Positions 60,123 to 64,000 of a stretch of DNA of 64,000 bases are shown in pieces (the stretch's first letter is position 1; each line of letters starts with the position of its first letter). The DNA comes from Roseinatronobacter alkalisoli. GTDB lineage: Bacteria > Pseudomonadota > Alphaproteobacteria > Rhodobacterales > Rhodobacteraceae. Made by a program: the position numbers and the translations under genes. The notes beneath the pieces are model-generated. The model was not told where the DNA came from and did not search any database. It worked only from the letters and a program-made list of their open reading frames with translations. Location of the stretch: assembly GCF_028745735.1 (NCBI RefSeq), contig NZ_JAQZSM010000007.1, forward strand, positions 114,812-178,811, written 5' to 3'.

Positions 60123-61142
60123 ATGAAGAACTCCGTATTTCTCGGCGCTTTCGCCGCGACGACGCTTGTTGCTGGCCTAGCACAGGCGCAAACTACGCTG
60201 GAAACAGTGCAATCCCGTGGCGAACTCAACTGCGGTGTCTCCACCGGTCTTGCAGGTTTTTCTGCACCCGATGGAAACGGCGTCTGGCAGGGCTTTGACG
60301 TTGCTTTCTGCCGTGCCGTGGCAGCAGCAGTGCTGGATGACCCGATGGCCGTGAACTTTGTTCCGACCACCGGGCAAACGCGCTTTTCGGCACTGGCGTC
60401 GGGCGAAGTCGATATTCTGGCCCGGAACACAACCTGGACCTTCTCGCGCGATGTTGACCTGAATTTCACCTTCCTCGGAACCAATTACTATGATGGTCAG
60501 GGCTTCATGGTCACGCGCGATCTGGGTGTCAGCTCTGCGCTGGAACTGGACGGGGCGACTGTCTGTATCCAGACCGGCACCACGACCGAGCTGAACCTTG
60601 CCGACTATTTCCGCGTCAATGGCATGGCCTATGAACCGGTTCCGATTGAAACCAACGCCGAAGCGCAACAGCAATACCTGGCTGGTGCCTGCGACGTTTA
60701 CACCACTGACGTATCGGGTCTGGCCGCGACGCGGGCATCCTTTGCAAGCCCGTCTGACCATGTGATTCTGCCGGAAGTCATTTCCAAGGAACCGCTTGGG
60801 CCGGCAGTGCGCCATGGTGACGACCAATGGGCTGATATCGGTCGCTGGACCCTGTTCGCCCTGATCGCAGCAGAGGAACTTGGCGTTACCTCTGCCAACA
60901 TCGATGAGATGAAGGCCGGTACCGACAACCCGGAAATCAACCGTCTGCTGGGCAGCGAAGGTGATCTGGGTGCAATGTTCGGGCTGGACAGTGAATGGGC
61001 TGTCCGTGCCATCGCTGCCGCTGGCAACTATGGCGAGATCTTCTCGGCCACGATCGGCGAGCAGACGCCCATCGGACTGGCGCGTGGTCTGAACGCACAG
61101 TGGACACAGGGCGGCCTGCTATACGCACCGCCCTTCCGTTAA
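60123..61142 (+). CDS. aapJ: Amino-acid ABC transporter substrate-binding protein (AapJ/BztA)
   Basis: Periplasmic receptor (339 residues) of the general L-amino-acid or glutamate/glutamine/aspartate/asparagine importer. Signal peptide residues 1-22 (ending GLAQA). Mature part has LNCGVSTGLAGFSAPDGNGV, GQTRFSALASGEVDILARNT and QQQYLAGACDVYTTDVSGLA, hallmarks of AapJ/BztA. Two Cys pairs are present. It is followed by a strong hairpin with a T-run, then by the permease genes, so the receptor may be made in excess. Confidence 0.95.
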   Translation: MKNSVFLGAFAATTLVAGLAQAQTTLETVQSRGELNCGVSTGLAGFSAPDGNGVWQGFDVAFCRAVAAAVLDDPMAVNFVPTTGQTRFSALASGEVDILARNTTWTFSRDVDLNFTFLGTNYYDGQGFMVTRDLGVSSALELDGATVCIQTGTTTELNLADYFRVNGMAYEPVPIETNAEAQQQYLAGACDVYTTDVSGLAATRASFASPSDHVILPEVISKEPLGPAVRHGDDQWADIGRWTLFALIAAEELGVTSANIDEMKAGTDNPEINRLLGSEGDLGAMFGLDSEWAVRAIAAAGNYGEIFSATIGEQTPIGLARGLNAQWTQGGLLYAPPFR

Positions 61143-61151
61143 CCGACATGA

Positions 61152-61181
61152 AAACGCGCGCCCTTGTGGCGCGCGTTTTTC
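61152..61181 (+). terminator. Intercistronic terminator/attenuator between receptor and permease
   Basis: AAAACGCGCGCC (61152-61163) pairs with GGCGCGCGTTTT (61169-61180) in a perfect 12-bp stem with a 5-nt loop, followed by T. It lies 9 bp after the receptor stop and before the first permease gene. Partial termination or 3'-end protection there would give more receptor than membrane subunits. Confidence 0.8.
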
Positions 61182-61255
61182 CTGTATCAGCCCTCTTTGT
61201 TGTCTGAGCATGCTTTGGCTGCGCGGTTTGCCGTGGCCAGGGACAGGAGTTTATG

Positions 61256-62527
61256 ATGTCCACTTCTGATGATCTGCGCCGTATGACCAGCGTTCCGAAA
61301 CGTTCCTTCCGACCAAGTATGCTGCTTTATGATCAGCGCTACCGGTCGATTACGATACAGGTGTTTTTCCTGTTCATGCTGATGCTTGGTGCCGCCTGGC
61401 TGATTGACAATACAGTCAGCAATCTGCGGGCGCTGGGGCGCGATTTCAGCTTCGCGTTTCTGAATGCACCTGCCGGGTACGACATCAACCAACGCCCCAT
61501 CGCATATGACAGCCAGATGACCCATGGCCGCGCGGCGCTTGTGGGTTTTCTGAACACCATCATTCTGGCGGTTCTTGCCTGTGCGCTGGCTACGGTTCTG
61601 GGGGTGGTTGCGGGTGTGCTGCGGCTGTCCAATAACTGGATCGTCGGGCGACTGATGACCGTTTATATTGAAGTGTTCCGCAATATTCCCACATTGCTGT
61701 GGATCGTGATCTTCGGCGCAATCATGACCGAAGCCATGCCTGCGCCAAGCGCCTTTCGCGGCGATGATCCGGCGGCGAGCATGCTGTTTAACGATGCTGT
61801 CGCGGTGACCAATCGCGGTGTTTATATCCCTTCCATAGAATTCGTGCGCGATCTGGGTGACCTGCGGATTGGTCCGGTTGCGCCATCGTTGAACTGGTTG
61901 CTGGTCTTTTTTGTCATCATTGCAGGCATCTATGCAAACAAGCGCCTGATCGCACATGCGACAGCTGTGCAGAACGCGACCGGCATACGCCCGAAAACAT
62001 GGTGGAAAAGCATTCTGATCCTGCTTGGCCCGGTTGTTGTCATCCTTGTCGCGCTTGGGGCCTATCTGGATTACCCTGAACTGCGTGGCTTCAATTTTGC
62101 GGGCGGCACGCATCTGCGTAATTCGCTGATTGCAATGTGGCTGGGCCTTGGCATTTATACCGGCGCTTTCGTGGCCGAGAACGTGCGCGCGGGCATTCTG
62201 GCAATTTCCAGAGGCCAGACAGAGGCCGCGTTCGCCCTTGGTATGCAACCGGGCAAGACGATGCGGCTGGTCATTCTGCCGCAAGCCCTGCGCGTGATCA
62301 TCCCGCCACTGATTTCGCAATATCTGAATATCACCAAGAATACGTCACTTGGTCTGGCGGTGGGGTATATGGACCTTCGGTCCACGTTGGGCGGGATCAC
62401 CATCAACCAGACCGGGCGCGAACTTGAAGGCATGCTTCTGATGATGCTGATCTATCTGGCGATCAGCCTGACCATATCCGGGGCGATGAATGTCTATAAT
62501 TCCCGCGTCAAACTGAAGGAGCGGTAG
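61256..62527 (+). CDS. aapQ: Amino-acid ABC transporter permease (AapQ/BztB)
   Basis: Inner-membrane subunit of about 423 residues with eight hydrophobic segments. The permease (EAA) motif is at AISRGQTEAAFALGMQPGKT. An early periplasmic insert (around ALGRDFSFAFLNAPAGYDIN) is typical of AapQ. AGGAG at 61245-61249 is best spaced for the second of two adjacent ATGs (61256). Ends 2 bp before aapM. Confidence 0.95.
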   Translation: MSTSDDLRRMTSVPKRSFRPSMLLYDQRYRSITIQVFFLFMLMLGAAWLIDNTVSNLRALGRDFSFAFLNAPAGYDINQRPIAYDSQMTHGRAALVGFLNTIILAVLACALATVLGVVAGVLRLSNNWIVGRLMTVYIEVFRNIPTLLWIVIFGAIMTEAMPAPSAFRGDDPAASMLFNDAVAVTNRGVYIPSIEFVRDLGDLRIGPVAPSLNWLLVFFVIIAGIYANKRLIAHATAVQNATGIRPKTWWKSILILLGPVVVILVALGAYLDYPELRGFNFAGGTHLRNSLIAMWLGLGIYTGAFVAENVRAGILAISRGQTEAAFALGMQPGKTMRLVILPQALRVIIPPLISQYLNITKNTSLGLAVGYMDLRSTLGGITINQTGRELEGMLLMMLIYLAISLTISGAMNVYNSRVKLKER

Positions 62528-62529
62528 AC

Positions 62530-63828
62530 ATGAGCGATACCCACGCACAGACCGTTGCCTATGTCCGCGAAAGCATGCTGCCGGAGGCATCACCACCGAT
62601 TGCGGAAAAGGGCGCTGTCAAATGGCTACGTGAGAACCTGTTTTCCGGTTGGCTGAATACCATTCTGACGGTGCTGTCGCTGCTGGCCATCTGGTACCTG
62701 CTGTCGGCAATCGGGCCTTGGCTGCTGAATGCGGTCTGGAATGCCCAATCGCTGCGCGAATGCCGCGAAATTCTGGATGGCGCAAGCGGGGCCTGTTTCG
62801 CGGTTATCAAGGACCGGTGGCACCAGTTGTTGTTCGGGTTTTACCCGCCGCATCTTTACTGGCGGCCTGTCCTGTCGCTGATCCTGTTATTTGTCGCGCT
62901 TGCCCCGGTCCTGTTCAGCCAGGTGCCGCGTAAGTTTCTGGGTTTGTCGGCGCTGTACCCCTTTGTGGCCTATCATCTGCTTTGGGGCGGGTCGGTCTGG
63001 TTGCCGGTTTCCGTAATTCTGGGTTTTGTGCTGGGCTATGTCGCCTTTCGGGTGCTGGCCAGGATTGCGCCGCTGGTTGCCATCACCGGGGCGATTCTGG
63101 TGCCAGTGCTGTGGTGGATATTCTTCGCAGGCACATTTACATCGGCCATGACATCGGTTGCGCCGATCGGGCTGGATTTCGTGCGCTCCGACCGGTTCGG
63201 GGGCTTTCTGATCTCGCTTGTTATCGGGGTGTCGGGGATTTCGCTGTCGCTGCCCATCGGCATTCTGCTGGCGCTGGGGCGGCAATCGGACATGGTCTTC
63301 GTGAAATCTGTCTGTGTGATGGTGATTGAATTCATCCGTGGTGTGCCGCTGATTACGCTTCTGTTTACCGCGTCGCTGCTGCTGAACTACTTTCTGCCGC
63401 CGGGCACCGCATTTGACCTGATCCTGCGCGTGATCATCATGGTGACGCTGTTTGCATCCGCCTATATGGCCGAAGTGATACGCGGTGGCCTTGCTGCCCT
63501 GCCAAAGGGCCAATATGAAGCCGCGGATGCGCTGGGTCTGGACTACTGGAAGGCGCAGCGGCTGATTATCATGCCGCAGGCGCTGAAAATTTCCATCCCT
63601 GGCATCGTGAACACGTTTATCGGCCTGTTCAAGGACACGACACTGGTTGTCTTCATCGGGTTGCTGGACCCGATCGGGCTGTCAAATGCCATCCGCGCCG
63701 ATACCGACTGGAATGGTATTTACTGGGAGTTGTTCATCTTCATCGGGGCTTTGTTCTTCATCTTCTGTTTCGGCATGTCGCGCTATTCCATGTATCTGGA
63801 ACGCAAGCTGAAAACGGATCACAGGTAA
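62530..63828 (+). CDS. aapM: Amino-acid ABC transporter permease (AapM/BztC)
   Basis: Second permease of the importer (432 residues). Long hydrophobic N-terminal half with a periplasmic Cys pair (RECREILDGASGACF), EAA motif at ALPKGQYEAADALGLDYWKA, and SLLLNYFLPPGTAFDLILRV. Pairs with AapQ as the membrane channel. 12 bp before the ATPase gene. Confidence 0.95.
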   Translation: MSDTHAQTVAYVRESMLPEASPPIAEKGAVKWLRENLFSGWLNTILTVLSLLAIWYLLSAIGPWLLNAVWNAQSLRECREILDGASGACFAVIKDRWHQLLFGFYPPHLYWRPVLSLILLFVALAPVLFSQVPRKFLGLSALYPFVAYHLLWGGSVWLPVSVILGFVLGYVAFRVLARIAPLVAITGAILVPVLWWIFFAGTFTSAMTSVAPIGLDFVRSDRFGGFLISLVIGVSGISLSLPIGILLALGRQSDMVFVKSVCVMVIEFIRGVPLITLLFTASLLLNYFLPPGTAFDLILRVIIMVTLFASAYMAEVIRGGLAALPKGQYEAADALGLDYWKAQRLIIMPQALKISIPGIVNTFIGLFKDTTLVVFIGLLDPIGLSNAIRADTDWNGIYWELFIFIGALFFIFCFGMSRYSMYLERKLKTDHR

Positions 63829-63840
63829 GGGGGTCACAGC

Positions 63841-64000
63841 ATGACCGAAACGACAATTGAAATTCCCGTGGATCGCGCAATCGACACCAGTCAGATGCAG
63901 ATCAGCGATGAAATTGCCATTCAGATCACGGCGATGAACAAATGGTATGGCACGTTCCATGTGCTGCGCGACATCAACATGACTGTCAATCGTGGCGAAC
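63841..64000 (+). CDS. aapP: Amino-acid ABC transporter ATP-binding protein (5' part)
   Basis: First 53 codons of the importer ATPase, cut by the window end: starts MTETTIEIPVDRAIDTSQMQ, followed by ITAMNKWYGTFHVLRDINMT, the usual strand before Walker A. AAGGGGG lies 7 nt before ATG 63841. Completes the aapJQMP order. Confidence 0.93.
   Translation, partial: MTETTIEIPVDRAIDTSQMQISDEIAIQITAMNKWYGTFHVLRDINMTVNRGE

Overview
The window is a chromosomal stretch of a GC-rich alphaproteobacterium, most likely of the Rhodobacterales (Rhodobacteraceae/Roseobacteraceae). The evidence is gene content and order: a bamE // DUF177-rpmF-plsX-fabH-ihfA-merR block, an aapJQMP/bztABCD amino-acid importer, a DUF4167 protein, an olsB-type ornithine acyltransferase, a bimodular dCTP deaminase, a TAXI-type TRAP receptor, and ATGA-style overlaps throughout. 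No prophage, plasmid, CRISPR array or transposase gene is visible. I could not run searches, so family names rest on motifs and length.

Layout. 1-5.2 kb: a TAXI TRAP receptor (cut by the window edge), a VOC protein and ileS. 5.2-11.8 kb: an SDR, a HisC-like aminotransferase, a DUF305 protein, an MFS carrier, a succinate-semialdehyde-type dehydrogenase and an Lrp/AsnC regulator. 12-17.8 kb: a complete seven-gene mrpABCDEFG Na+/H+ antiporter operon, followed by a convergent SLC13/TrkA-C permease, katG, and an ATPase-FtsX-HlyD export operon. 27-37.4 kb: pnp with a potentially structured leader, ruvCAB, a DUF1127 protein, polA, a zinc-finger protein, a DUF805 protein and an orphan ABC ATPase. 37.6-44.4 kb: a CorC/HlyC-type protein, prfA-prmC, a DUF4167 RNA-binding-like protein, marC, a dCTP deaminase and tRNA-Pro(GGG). 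44.5-51.3 kb: a lipid/envelope block (merR, ihfA, fabH, plsX, rpmF, DUF177, bamE, olsB, cysE). 51.8-64 kb: tyrS // anmK, a DUF4389 protein, pepF, a hydroxyacid dehydrogenase-csaA-proC-ybjN run, and the amino-acid ABC importer, which runs off the window.

The genes are mostly housekeeping: translation (ileS, tyrS, prfA, prmC, rpmF, csaA), DNA repair (ruvCAB, polA), RNA decay (pnp), lipid synthesis (plsX, fabH, olsB) and nutrient uptake. The Mrp antiporter beside a SLC13-type carrier suggests a cell that handles sodium or alkaline stress.

The most unusual signal lies between the genes. At least ten copies of a roughly 200-250 bp imperfect inverted-repeat element sit in intergenic regions. In all six copies that keep both arms, the two arms change together at a Y-R base pair, so pairing of the arms appears to be kept. 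The element encodes no protein I can support and looks like a MITE-like or structured-RNA family. A second, short motif of 26 nt occurs downstream of two genes, and a 65-bp direct repeat brackets one copy of the large element.
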